64,000 nt of DNA from DAOPYU01 sp942493245 (GTDB lineage Bacteria; Sumerlaeota; Sumerlaeia; UBA8349), in the NCBI GenBank assembly GCA_942493245.1, contig OW818685.1, forward strand, positions 1,116,001 through 1,180,000, given 5' to 3'. The notes under the pieces were generated by a model, which was not told the DNA's origin, made no database searches, and saw only the letters and a program-made list of their open reading frames with translations. Shown here piece after piece: positions 8,335 through 17,038 of the stretch. A program made the translations under genes and the position numbers. The number at the start of each line of letters is the position of its first letter. The stretch's first letter is position 1.

Positions 8335-9313
8335 CAGCCGGGTCTTCTCTTCCTCCAAGTATCCCATTCCTGATGTCGGAAAGTACCAGGGTTTTCAGTC
8401 CAATGTGTTTCCCGAGGTCATCCGGGCAAAGGGCCCGCAGATGCCCCTGTTGATTGAGCCGCTTGTGCCCGAGTCTGGAAAACGTCCCTGGGAAGACACG
8501 GATGTGTGTGGTGAAGGGGAGGAAACTCCTGAAACCCCCGAAGAAAAGATGCGGCGCGAGGCCGAGGAGTATCTGAGTCAGGCTCGTGAGACCCTCGACG
8601 CTGCTTGCGAAGAAGCCCGGCAGGTTCAGGAAGCCGCGCAGGCGGCGCTCGATGCAGCCCGGGAAGAGGCCGTTCGGATTGAGGTCGAGGCAAACGATGC
8701 GCTGGATCAGGCCCGGCGCCAGGCTGAGGAGATGGTGGCCCGCGCCCAGGTTCGAACCGACGAGATCGAGGCCAAGGCCTATCAGGCTGGGTTCGAACAG
8801 GGGGAAGAAGCTGGACGCCGACTCAACGAACAGAAAATCGAGTCGGTCATGCGGCGCCTCGAGGGAATTCTGGATCAAGTTACCGCCCAATGCGACCGGT
8901 TGGTGGACGAGCGGGAGGAAGAACTCGTCAAAGTGGCCTACCTGATTTCGCTGCAACTGATTCACCGGGAGATCCAGCAGGATCACTCGGTGGTGCTCGA
9001 TGTGGTGCGGGCTGGTATCACGCGCCTCAAGCGCGCTCAGCGGCTCACCATCTTTGTTTCCCCCCACGATTTTTCCTTTATCGAAAACCACTTGGATGTT
9101 ATCCAGGGCTGGACCGAAACGGGCACCCGGATTACCGTTGAACCCCAGGAAACGGTGGGACGTGGCGGCTGTCTGATTCACAGCAACGCGGGGGAAGTGG
9201 ACGCGACGATCGCCACCATGGTCCGGCGCATGTTCGAGCGGATCTGGGGTGAAGACACCGCCGCCGAACTGCTCGACCCCGAATCGGAAAACCCGGTTCC
9301 TCCTGTCGAATAA
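8327..9313 (+). CDS. fliH: Flagellar export regulator FliH
   Basis: 328 aa if translation starts at TTG 8327, which overlaps the fliG stop by 8 nt and is preceded by GGAGGAGGCG (8311-8320). The sequence SDSRVFSS right after this TTG matches the usual FliH N-terminus; upstream codons in this frame lie inside fliG and are not plausible. A long Ala/Glu/Arg-rich coiled coil (about residues 60-175) leads to the FliH/VATPase-E-like C-terminal domain (VAYLISLQLIHREIQ, VGRGGCLIHSNAGEVDA). It binds FliI and restrains its ATPase before docking to the export gate. Confidence 0.9.
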   Translation: MSDSRVFSSSKYPIPDVGKYQGFQSNVFPEVIRAKGPQMPLLIEPLVPESGKRPWEDTDVCGEGEETPETPEEKMRREAEEYLSQARETLDAACEEARQVQEAAQAALDAAREEAVRIEVEANDALDQARRQAEEMVARAQVRTDEIEAKAYQAGFEQGEEAGRRLNEQKIESVMRRLEGILDQVTAQCDRLVDEREEELVKVAYLISLQLIHREIQQDHSVVLDVVRAGITRLKRAQRLTIFVSPHDFSFIENHLDVIQGWTETGTRITVEPQETVGRGGCLIHSNAGEVDATIATMVRRMFERIWGEDTAAELLDPESENPVPPVE

Positions 9314-9337
9314 TCCTCCCGAACGGGGAATGGTAAC

Positions 9338-10720
9338 GTGTTGAAAGTGCGCACTCTTCAGGGCCTTCGGAATGTGGTCGAACAGACCGACACGATTCGC
9401 GTGACGGGCTATGTCACGCGAGTGGTGGGGACGGTGATCGAAGGGCAGATGGCCGATTGCGCCGTGGGGCAGATGTGCCATATCGAGACGGATTCGGCTC
9501 AACGTCTGGTGCTGGCCGAGATTATCGGGTTCAACGGACACAATGTGATTCTGATGCCGCTGGGCGACATGCGCGGTTTGCATCCGGGCAGCCGGATTCA
9601 GGTCATTTCCTCCTCGCCCCAGGTCCAGGTGGGACCGGCGCTTCTGGGCCGGGTGCTCGACGGCATGGGCAACCCGATTGACGGAAAAGGGCCGATTGTC
9701 TGCCAGGAAGAAACGCCGTTGTACGCCGAGCCAATCAACCCCTTCTATCGGCGGCGGATCCACGAACCGCTCGACGTGGGGGTTCGCGCCATCAACGCGT
9801 TGCTGACCGTGTGTGTCGGGCAGCGCATGGCCATCATGGCCGGTTCGGGCGTGGGCAAAAGTACGCTGCTGGGCATGATGGCGCGTAATACGACCGCTGA
9901 CATCAACGTCATCGGTCTGGTGGGCGAGCGTGGGCGTGAGTTGAAGGATTTCATGGAGCGCGACCTGGGCCCCGAGGGGTTGAAACGGTCGGTGGTGGTG
10001 GCGGCTACGAGTGAAGTGCCTGCGCTCATCCGGGTGCGGGCGGCGTTTCTGGCCACGGCCATCGCCGAGTATTTCCGCAATCAAGGACAGAAAGTTCTCC
10101 TGATGATGGACTCGGTGACGCGTTTCGCAATGGCGCAGCGCGAGGTGGGTTTGGCCGCTGGCGAACCGCCGACCAGTAAGGGGTACACCCCCTCTGTGTT
10201 TGCGTTGTTGCCCCGTCTGCTCGAGCGGGTCGGCATGGGACAGGAGGGGACCACAGGCAGCATCACGGGACTTTACACGGTTCTGGTTGAGGGCGACGAC
10301 CTCACCGAGCCGATTGCCGACAGTGTGCGTTCCATTCTGGATGGGCACATCGTCCTCTCTCGCGACCTGGCCGACCGGGGTCACTATCCGGCGATTGACA
10401 CGCTGGGCAGTGTCAGCCGTTTGATGCCCGATGTGGTGGAACCGGCCCACATGCTGGCGGCTCAGAAGATCGGCTCGTACCTGGCGGCCTATCGCCGGGC
10501 CGAGACGCTGATCAACATCGGCGCATACGCACGGGGCGCCAATCCGGAAATTGACACCGCCATCCAGATGATCGGCGACATCAATGCGTTCCTGCGGCAG
10601 GCCACCTTCGACCGGGCCGATTACGGCGCCTGTGTGGCGCTGTTGCAGCGTCTGGCCCAGCGCGATCAGCACGCGTCGGCGCCGGGGAGCGCGCCGCCGG
10701 CCCGTGTCGCGGGACGATGA
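9338..10720 (+). CDS. fliI: Flagellum-specific ATPase FliI
   Basis: 460 aa with a GTG start. F1-ATPase-beta-like export ATPase: Walker A GSGVGKST (about residues 168-175), GLVGERGRELKDF and Walker B LLMMDSVTRFAMAQREVGLA, followed by GEPPTSKGYTPSVF, which is diagnostic of FliI/SctN. It energises export of rod, hook and filament subunits with FliH and FliJ. fliJ follows only after a 413 bp gap holding a repeat, which is unusual. Confidence 0.95.
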   Translation: MLKVRTLQGLRNVVEQTDTIRVTGYVTRVVGTVIEGQMADCAVGQMCHIETDSAQRLVLAEIIGFNGHNVILMPLGDMRGLHPGSRIQVISSSPQVQVGPALLGRVLDGMGNPIDGKGPIVCQEETPLYAEPINPFYRRRIHEPLDVGVRAINALLTVCVGQRMAIMAGSGVGKSTLLGMMARNTTADINVIGLVGERGRELKDFMERDLGPEGLKRSVVVAATSEVPALIRVRAAFLATAIAEYFRNQGQKVLLMMDSVTRFAMAQREVGLAAGEPPTSKGYTPSVFALLPRLLERVGMGQEGTTGSITGLYTVLVEGDDLTEPIADSVRSILDGHIVLSRDLADRGHYPAIDTLGSVSRLMPDVVEPAHMLAAQKIGSYLAAYRRAETLINIGAYARGANPEIDTAIQMIGDINAFLRQATFDRADYGACVALLQRLAQRDQHASAPGSAPPARVAGR

Positions 10721-10890
10721 GGGGTTTTTTGAACAGTCCGGCGCCGGAAGCGACGGCCCCTTTTTTCTGAACCTGAGAATCGCAGTTGAGGAGACAAGAC
10801 CTCTGGCATCGGATGAATTGGAGAGACGCGGCGGGCGATCGGGAAAAGGTCATGGGAAAATTTCGGAAGGTTGAAAAAATGCGGACCGTA

Positions 10891-11100
10891 AGCGCCAACG
10901 GCGCGATGATATACCAGCCTGGGGTATCGCCCCAGGAACCGGGCGTTCTTTTTATCATAAGGGCTGAAAGCCCGTACTATGAGGATCATTTATCTCATTT
11001 TCATAGTTCGGGCCTTCAGCCCTTGTAAAAAAAGGGGACGCCAGCCCTGGGGCGCCGCTTCGCTTGCCCCAGGCTGGTATAATTCCGCGCCGTTGGCGCT
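10891..11100. repeat. Nested palindromic element between fliI and fliJ
   Basis: Outer arms 10891-10924 and 11067-11100 are inverted copies of about 34 bp with a few mismatches (core GCGCCAACGGCGCG ... ACCAGCCTGGGG). Inner arms 10959-10982 and 11001-11024 form a second inverted repeat (AAGGGCTGAAAGCCC / GGGCCTTCAGCCCTT types), and a third short CCCCAGG/CCTGGGG pair lies between them. The whole can fold into a long cruciform. There is no ORF with coding character. It sits in the 10721-11133 spacer inside the flagellar block and looks like a non-autonomous, MITE- or REP-like dispersed repeat. Confidence 0.75.
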
Positions 11101-11133
11101 CAACTGGGGTTTTCAGGTTGAAGGATATGCGCC

Positions 11134-11613
11134 ATGCCGTTCCGATTTTCCCTCCAGGAAGTTCTCGATTACCGCCACCGCATTGAAGAAGTGCGGCAGG
11201 CGGAAATGGAACAGATGCGGCGTCAGGTGGAGGAGGTGCGCGGGTTGATTCAGCAGGCGCGCCAGCAGCGCGCGAATTATCGGTCGGAGTTGAACGAACA
11301 GGTTCAGCAGGGCAAGAGTTTTGCGCACCAGCAGATCTACCTGAATTACCTCAAAGCGATGGATCTGTTGATCGAGCGGAGCGAGGAGCACCTGTTGCAG
11401 TTGCAGCGCGAGCTCGAACGGCGCCGTGTCCGGCTGGTGCAGGCCTCGCGCGACCGCCAGGTGATGGATGAACTGAAAAAGGATGAGCGCAAGCAGTATC
11501 TGATTGACGAACAACGGTTGCAGACCAAGGAATACGACGAAATCGCCGTGCGGAACTATTTGCTGAGTCAGCGGGAAAAAAATGCCCGCCACGAGGAAGG
11601 AAACCCGTCATGA
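11134..11613 (+). CDS. fliJ: Flagellar export chaperone-like protein FliJ
   Basis: 159 aa, almost wholly helical coiled coil and highly charged, starting MPFRFSLQEVLDYRHRIEE, which matches the FliJ N-terminal pattern (F-R-F-L..VL..R). FliJ couples the FliI ATPase to the export gate. GAAGGA precedes ATG 11134. The stop overlaps the next gene's start (ATGA), so the two are translationally coupled. The upstream palindromic element separates it from fliI. Confidence 0.88.
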   Translation: MPFRFSLQEVLDYRHRIEEVRQAEMEQMRRQVEEVRGLIQQARQQRANYRSELNEQVQQGKSFAHQQIYLNYLKAMDLLIERSEEHLLQLQRELERRRVRLVQASRDRQVMDELKKDERKQYLIDEQRLQTKEYDEIAVRNYLLSQREKNARHEEGNPS

Positions 11614-12431
11614 ACCTGAAATCGAGCCTGACGAAACGGGCCATTTTGTCTGTTCGGATCGTTGTATTCTCGCTGGTTATCATGGCCAGCGCAGATTTTG
11701 CCCAATTTACCGGGTTGGGGACCGGGGTTGGTACCGTCTATGCGAGTGAAGTTGAACAGCAGAAGGAGGCGAAGCGTTCCGCACAGGAGGCGGGCGCTTC
11801 CGAAAGCGCGAAGGCCTACGACGCCCTGCTTGAAAACGTACCGATCGACCGCGAATATCTGCGTCAGCTCAAAGAACGCGAAGAAGCCTTGAAGATACGC
11901 GAACTGGAAGTCGCGGCCAAGGAGAAGGAACTCCAGAGGCTTCAGAGCGAAATCGAGCAGAAGTTGCAGAGAATCCAGAAAACGTACGCAGACATGCAGG
12001 CCGTTGCCCAGCAGATTGAAGAGGCGAACAAAAAAGGACTCGATCAGACGCAGCAGACGCAGAAAACTGTGAGCGAAGCCGCCGGCAAGAAGCGCGACCT
12101 GGAAGTCGCCGAGGCGATCAAACGCTACAAGGCCATGCAGCCTGCCACCGCCGCCGGGTTCCTGATCCAAATGGATGTGGATACCGCCGCGACAATCTTC
12201 AAGGGTCTTGCTCCCACACAGGTGGGCGCGATTTTCGATGCGATGATGGAAGAGGTTGGGACCGGAAAGGATGCCGAGCTCAAGAAGAAGAGAATGGCGG
12301 AGATTTACCAGCGCTTGGTGAACTCCCAGGCGGCGTCTAAGAAGGCGGCGATCGAGGCGGGGGTTTCCCCTGCAGCCGATGCCGCCACGTCCTCCACGCA
12401 ACTCGATGGCGTTACCAAGCCCGGTTCGTAA
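11610..12431 (+). CDS. motE: MotE-like periplasmic/coiled-coil flagellar protein
   Basis: 273 aa. An N-terminal hydrophobic segment (about residues 12-32) is a signal anchor. A long coiled coil follows (about 75-165), then a MgtE-N-like domain with the motif KRYKAMQPATAAGFLIQMD and IFKGLAPTQVGAIFDAM, which matches MotE-family proteins found after fliJ. In alpha-proteobacteria MotE chaperones MotC; in other phyla the role is less clear. Overlaps fliJ by 4 nt. Family call is good; exact function is inferred. Confidence 0.72.
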   Translation: MNLKSSLTKRAILSVRIVVFSLVIMASADFAQFTGLGTGVGTVYASEVEQQKEAKRSAQEAGASESAKAYDALLENVPIDREYLRQLKEREEALKIRELEVAAKEKELQRLQSEIEQKLQRIQKTYADMQAVAQQIEEANKKGLDQTQQTQKTVSEAAGKKRDLEVAEAIKRYKAMQPATAAGFLIQMDVDTAATIFKGLAPTQVGAIFDAMMEEVGTGKDAELKKKRMAEIYQRLVNSQAASKKAAIEAGVSPAADAATSSTQLDGVTKPGS

Positions 12432-12550
12432 GACATTCGCCTCCACCTCTCTTTTTTCCAACCTTGCAGGGTCGCACGTTCCTTTGCTCGTCAACAGGCC
12501 GCCTGAATACTTAAGGGGGCCAAACGAATTGAACTAGAGGACGGTGGCCA

Positions 12551-13837
12551 ATGCAAAGCAGTTCTTCCGTTGACACGTCCAGGGTATGGAACGGTCAGAT
12601 GCGCCCCGCGGACGCGGCCCAGCGCGCCAGCCGACCCGAACCCCGTTCGTCGGAGATCGCTCCAACAGCCGTGAAAGAAGACGCTTTCCCGGATGTGTTG
12701 AACCAGGCGGTGACCCCGACCGGGCAACCGGGCGCGACCGAGGCTTCCACGTCCGTTACCCCCCCGTCGGACGGCTCCGTTTCCTCTGATTCTATTGAGA
12801 AAAAAACGATTTTGTCGGACACGAATTCCGAGTCGGAACCGGGCATGACGGCGGGAGGGACTTTGCCCGCCTGGCTCACCAGTCTGCTCGATGGGCTGGC
12901 CATCCCCGCGACCGGTCTCCAGGCTTCGCTTGTCGGCTCACCTTCCGATGAGGGATCGCAGGCGGTTGCGCTTGGCGCGGTCGGAATGGGGAAGGGGCGC
13001 GCTTCGCTTGATACGCTCCTGCAGCGGTTGCAGAGTGTGCTGGAAGGCCAGGAATCGGTTCATCCAGACAGCCGTGGAATGTTGGAAGAAAGTCTCGACG
13101 CGCTCCAGAAAAACCTGGCGGAGGAAACCTCCGCCGGGACGGGCCTTTTTTCGCAACTCGAGTTGCCGGGCGACTCCTCTGGAGAAGAAACGTCTCTCCC
13201 TGCCCTCATCACGATACGCCATACGAGCGGGCAAGGGCGGATGGGCGTGGTGGATGGGAGCCGTTTGACTGAAACGGTCGAGGGGCCTTTCGCGCTCGAC
13301 AGCGATCCTGAGGCGCGGGTGTTGCTCAAGAAACCCGCTTCTCTTCGGGAAGGCGACTCCGTTCTCTCTAATGGAAGCGGCTCCGATCTTCAGAATCTCG
13401 TGTCTGGCCAGGCGGTGGATTGGCGTCCTGTGACGCTCTCGGCCGATCGGTTCTCGCTCGATGCGGTCGCGTCTCTGCGCCATACGGACTTGACGAGCGC
13501 CGTCCGTCAGGCGCAGGCGGCCATCGCCGACATGACCGAGCGGATGCAGGGAGAGGTGAGCCTGAACACCGAGTCGTTACGGGCCGTTCTGCGTCTGGAC
13601 CCGCCGGCGTTGGGACGTCTCAATATCCGGCTTGAAATAGACGAGACCCAGCGTGTGATTGCCTACCTCCACTCCGACAATGCGCAGACGGGCGAATTTC
13701 TGCGCCAGAACGAAGGCGACTTGCGGCAGGGTTTCGAGCGCCAGGGATTCGACTCCGATAAAGTTCAGTTTGTGTATGAAGAGGGTGAAGCGGGTAATTT
13801 CGATCAGTGGTTGACGGAGAAAACCGTATCCGTCTGA
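12551..13837 (+). CDS. fliK: Flagellar hook-length control protein FliK
   Basis: 428 aa. The N-terminal two thirds are low-complexity, Ser/Thr/Glu/Pro-rich, as expected of the FliK ruler. The C-terminal Flg_hook domain has LRAVLRLDPPALGRLNIRLE, then VIAYLHSDN and LRQGFERQGFD, which is the diagnostic part. FliK is secreted during hook growth and switches export specificity. It precedes the hook-cap and hook genes. Confidence 0.9.
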   Translation: MQSSSSVDTSRVWNGQMRPADAAQRASRPEPRSSEIAPTAVKEDAFPDVLNQAVTPTGQPGATEASTSVTPPSDGSVSSDSIEKKTILSDTNSESEPGMTAGGTLPAWLTSLLDGLAIPATGLQASLVGSPSDEGSQAVALGAVGMGKGRASLDTLLQRLQSVLEGQESVHPDSRGMLEESLDALQKNLAEETSAGTGLFSQLELPGDSSGEETSLPALITIRHTSGQGRMGVVDGSRLTETVEGPFALDSDPEARVLLKKPASLREGDSVLSNGSGSDLQNLVSGQAVDWRPVTLSADRFSLDAVASLRHTDLTSAVRQAQAAIADMTERMQGEVSLNTESLRAVLRLDPPALGRLNIRLEIDETQRVIAYLHSDNAQTGEFLRQNEGDLRQGFERQGFDSDKVQFVYEEGEAGNFDQWLTEKTVSV

Positions 13838-13873
13838 GAACGGAAACGCCGAACAGCGTGAGGAGACAGGACC

Positions 13874-14578
13874 ATGTCCACAGCGATTGACAGTTTGAGT
13901 TCGACGACCAACACGACTAATTATACCAACGGGAAGTCTTCCGCCGAGATGGACAAGACGCAGTTCCTGACGCTGCTCATTACGCAGATGCAGTATCAGG
14001 ATCCGCTCAATCCACAGGATCCCGCGGAATTCACCTCGCAGCTGGCCCAGTACAGCAATCTGGAACAGCTGATCAATGTCAACGATTCGCTTGGGAACAT
14101 GGATGACTCGATCAAGGCGCTTCAGTTGCTCCAGGCCGCCTCGAACAACAACCAGACCGTCAACCTCATCGGAAAGAATGTGCTTTACGAAGGAGACGAT
14201 CTCACGATTTCGGGTGGTCAGACCGACAACGTGAACTTCTACGCCAACGAGGATTTGAGCAGCGTGACGGTCAATATCATCCAGACCGATACGGCTGGAA
14301 AACAGACCATAGTGCGGTCGCTGCAATTGGGTTCCTGTTCCTCCGGGATTCAGGATATTGATTTGAGCACTCTGGAAGGAGGCGCTCTGCCGGATGGGAA
14401 TTACACGGTCAGCATAGCGGCTACCAATGCCTCGGGGACGTCGGTTACCGTGCCGGCGCTGATTCAAGGTCGTGTCAGCGGGATCTATTTTGAAAATGGT
14501 CAGACCCTGATCTCTGTGGATGGGGAGCGCATCCCGCTCAACGATGTGTACAGCGTCCAGGAAGCGGCCAGCGCCTGA
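13874..14578 (+). CDS. flgD: Flagellar hook assembly (cap) protein FlgD
   Basis: 234 aa. The N-terminal signature DKTQFLTLLITQMQYQDPLNP is diagnostic for FlgD, followed by PAEFTSQLAQYSNLEQL. The C-terminal half is beta-rich with the FlgD Ig-like/Tudor region. GAGGAGACAGGACC precedes ATG 13874. It caps the growing hook and is needed for FlgE polymerisation. Confidence 0.95.
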   Translation: MSTAIDSLSSTTNTTNYTNGKSSAEMDKTQFLTLLITQMQYQDPLNPQDPAEFTSQLAQYSNLEQLINVNDSLGNMDDSIKALQLLQAASNNNQTVNLIGKNVLYEGDDLTISGGQTDNVNFYANEDLSSVTVNIIQTDTAGKQTIVRSLQLGSCSSGIQDIDLSTLEGGALPDGNYTVSIAATNASGTSVTVPALIQGRVSGIYFENGQTLISVDGERIPLNDVYSVQEAASA

Positions 14579-14649
14579 GAGCGACAAGTTCGAGTCACAT
14601 GCGTTACCGGCTGATGGCCGGAAAATCACGTAGAAGGAAGTTCCTCATC

Positions 14650-15963
14650 ATGTCTGTCACCAGCGCAATGTTTACCGGAGTCACGGGTGTCTCGACCATG
14701 GGACAGAACCTGCAGATCATTGGCAACAACATCGCCAATGCAAACACGGTGGGTTACAAGGCGAGCCGGGGCAACTTTGCCGATTTGTTCAGTCAGGCGA
14801 TCAACACCCCCGGTGGAAACGACCAGCTCGGTTTCGGGGTGCGCCTGGAAAGTGTACAGGGGCTTTTCTCCCAGGGATCGTTTGAGAGTACCTCTCTTGT
14901 GACCGATGTGGGAATCAATGGCAACGGCTACTTCCGGGTTGAAGCGCCGAACACCGGCGACATTTATTACACGCGGGCGGGGCAGTTCCGTCTGAATCGC
15001 GATGGCTTTCTGATCAATCCCAACAATCTGTTCGTACAGGGGATCACGTTTGACGCGCAGGGAAACCCGACGGGTGACCAGCCGGGCCGCATCAACCTGA
15101 GTTCCATCACCGCACCTCCCAATCCGACGGGCAATGGTGTGGCGCAAGGGTCGGGTGTTCAACTCAATGTCAACCTTCAGGCCACGGCGGAAGTCAATCC
15201 CGGTGGAGGGTGGAATCTGGCCGATCCTGTCGGGACGAGCAACTTTTCGACCGCCATCTCGGTTTACGATTCGCTGGGGGTGGCGCACACGGTTCTGGCC
15301 TACTTCCAACGCACCAGTCAGGCGGGAACGGCAGGGGCGACTGCGAGCGATTGGACGGTGCATCTGGTGGCGGATGGGGCGGACATCACCGGGGGCACGG
15401 CTGGGCAGGCGGTCGAGGTCGGAAGCAGCACGTTGAGCTTCGATGTCAACGGACAATTGACCGGCAGTCCCCTGGTCAGCGCAGCCTTCAATTTTTCGGG
15501 TGGGCCGCAACAGAACCAGACCATCGGTTTCAATTTCACCGGTAGTTCGCAGGTGGGCACGGGCGCTTCCGTGACCAATTCCCTGTCGCAGGATGGGTTC
15601 GGCGCGGGCAATCTCGAGGCGATCGATATCACAACGGACGGCATTATCGTGGGAAAATTTTCAAACGGATTGTCGCGCAATCTGGCCCAGTTCACGCTGG
15701 CAAGTTTCCCCGCCGAATCCGAGCTGTTCCGGGCGGGCGACAACCTTTTCTCGCAGACCCCCGAATCGGGTCAGGCGCTCCTGGGGGTGGCCAATGCGGG
15801 TATCAACGGTTCCGTTCTGGCGAATACGCTTGAATTGTCAAACGTGGACTTGACCAATGAATTCGTGAATATGATCACCACGCAGCGCGTCTATCAGGCC
15901 AACACCAAGGTGATCACCACCGCCGACGAAATGCTCGATGCGGTGATACAGATCAAGCGGTAA
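14650..15963 (+). CDS. flgE: Flagellar hook protein FlgE
   Basis: 437 aa. The N-terminal axial motif NNIANANTVGYKASRGNFADLF and the C-terminal SNVDLTNEFVNMITTQRVYQANTKVI helix are diagnostic; the central region is beta-rich with D1/D2 hook domains. An in-frame start exists at 14599, but GAAGGAAG (14634-14641) sets ATG 14650. Last gene of the flagellar block before a strong terminator. No filament, P-ring/L-ring, motA/B or export-gate (flhAB, fliPQR) genes lie in the window, so these must be elsewhere. Confidence 0.95.
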   Translation: MSVTSAMFTGVTGVSTMGQNLQIIGNNIANANTVGYKASRGNFADLFSQAINTPGGNDQLGFGVRLESVQGLFSQGSFESTSLVTDVGINGNGYFRVEAPNTGDIYYTRAGQFRLNRDGFLINPNNLFVQGITFDAQGNPTGDQPGRINLSSITAPPNPTGNGVAQGSGVQLNVNLQATAEVNPGGGWNLADPVGTSNFSTAISVYDSLGVAHTVLAYFQRTSQAGTAGATASDWTVHLVADGADITGGTAGQAVEVGSSTLSFDVNGQLTGSPLVSAAFNFSGGPQQNQTIGFNFTGSSQVGTGASVTNSLSQDGFGAGNLEAIDITTDGIIVGKFSNGLSRNLAQFTLASFPAESELFRAGDNLFSQTPESGQALLGVANAGINGSVLANTLELSNVDLTNEFVNMITTQRVYQANTKVITTADEMLDAVIQIKR

Positions 15964-16012
15964 GGGGCGAGTTCAGGTAAGACCTTTCCTGCCGATTTCG
16001 AACAATTCTTTA

Positions 16013-16050
16013 CGCCTGTCTGAATCTTCCCGATTCGGACAGGCGTTTTT
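16013..16050 (+). terminator. Rho-independent terminator after flgE
   Basis: CGCCTGTCTGAATC (16013-16026) pairs with GATTCGGACAGGCG (16032-16045), 14 bp with one G-T pair and a 5-nt loop, followed by TTTTT (16046-16050). It closes the flagellar operon about 50 nt after the flgE stop. Confidence 0.9.
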
Positions 16051-16186
16051 ATACATTTGGATCTTATATTCTTTCTGGAAAATGCCGATAAGCTACAAGG
16101 AGCGGATAAAAGGGAGGAAGGGGCTTCCTGGAGGGGAGGCGGAAAAGGGGTATGGCGATCCAGAAAAGGGCCGTCAGGAGACGAAT

Positions 16187-17017
16187 ATGCAACCCGATCC
16201 GGACTATCAGGCTCTCCATGAAGCAGATCTGCAATTTTGCGAACGATTGACTTCTCTGGTGGAGATCATCAGTACCCTGTCGCAAAGCGACTCGATCGAG
16301 TCGTTCTATCGTCAGGCCTTGCGCCTTGCCGAGGAGCGCCTGGGATTTGAATTTGTCACGGTGCGATTCCGCGCGGCAGAACGGAAACGGTTTTCCCCTG
16401 ACGCGCTCGAAACGCTCGTTTCTTGCGGTGGCTCTTTTGACGTCGAGGGGGAAAAGTCTCCCACGTGCGGCTCTGCTGCCAGTCGAAGAATTCGGCGGAA
16501 AGAATCCCCCACAACAGCCGTTGCCCCGATCTTCGATGGCGAAAAACCGATTGGCCAGATTCGCATAGAGAATCGCCGGAGCCGGAAACCGCTCACGCGC
16601 CAGCAACGCGAACTCTTGCGTCTTTTCGCGTTGGCGCTCGGATGTCAGCACACACGCAAGCGTATCGAGGCGGAACGGGAACACACCATTCAGAAATTGC
16701 AGACCGCCGTCGCCCGTATCAATACCCTGCACGGCCTGTTGCCCATCTGTTGTTCGTGTAAAAAAATCCGGCAGGATGACGGGTATTGGAGCCAGATCGA
16801 GGAGTATCTGCAGGCGCACAGCGACGCGACGTTCAGTCACGGAATCTGTCCCGACTGCGCCCGGAAACTTTACCCGGAAGTCTATGACCGTTCTCGCCGG
16901 AAAGGGACGAATGGAACTTCTCCGTCTGGTGTTGAATCTGTCCCCGGTGAGGGAAAGACTCCCGCGCCGGTCTTGGATGATGGGAAGAATTCTCCAAAGA
17001 ACACCGGCGGCGGGTGA
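16187..17017 (+). CDS. GAF-domain signalling protein with C-terminal four-cysteine motif
   Basis: 276 aa, soluble. Residues about 20-165 resemble a GAF sensor fold (SIESFYRQALRLAEERLGFEF at its start). A helical linker follows, then a compact C-terminal module: C188-C189-x-C191 (PICCSCKKIRQDDGYW) and C221-x2-C224 (GICPDCARKLYPE), most likely a zinc site. This module is common at the ends of bacterial PAS/GAF/response-regulator proteins, and its function is not established. No enzymatic output domain is present. ATG 16187 has AGGAG at 16176-16180; in-frame codons upstream lack a ribosome site. It follows the flgE terminator, so it is probably transcribed separately. Confidence 0.65.
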   Translation: MQPDPDYQALHEADLQFCERLTSLVEIISTLSQSDSIESFYRQALRLAEERLGFEFVTVRFRAAERKRFSPDALETLVSCGGSFDVEGEKSPTCGSAASRRIRRKESPTTAVAPIFDGEKPIGQIRIENRRSRKPLTRQQRELLRLFALALGCQHTRKRIEAEREHTIQKLQTAVARINTLHGLLPICCSCKKIRQDDGYWSQIEEYLQAHSDATFSHGICPDCARKLYPEVYDRSRRKGTNGTSPSGVESVPGEGKTPAPVLDDGKNSPKNTGGG

Positions 17018-17038
17018 CCCACTCGGCCTGTTTCCCCG

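Noticed and set aside
8141..10672. Very long open frame on the minus strand opposite fliG-fliI (843 codons)
   Set aside because: It is antisense to well-matched flagellar genes, has no ribosome site and its translation is His/Arg/Leu-rich without any domain. It is a by-product of G+C-rich codon use.
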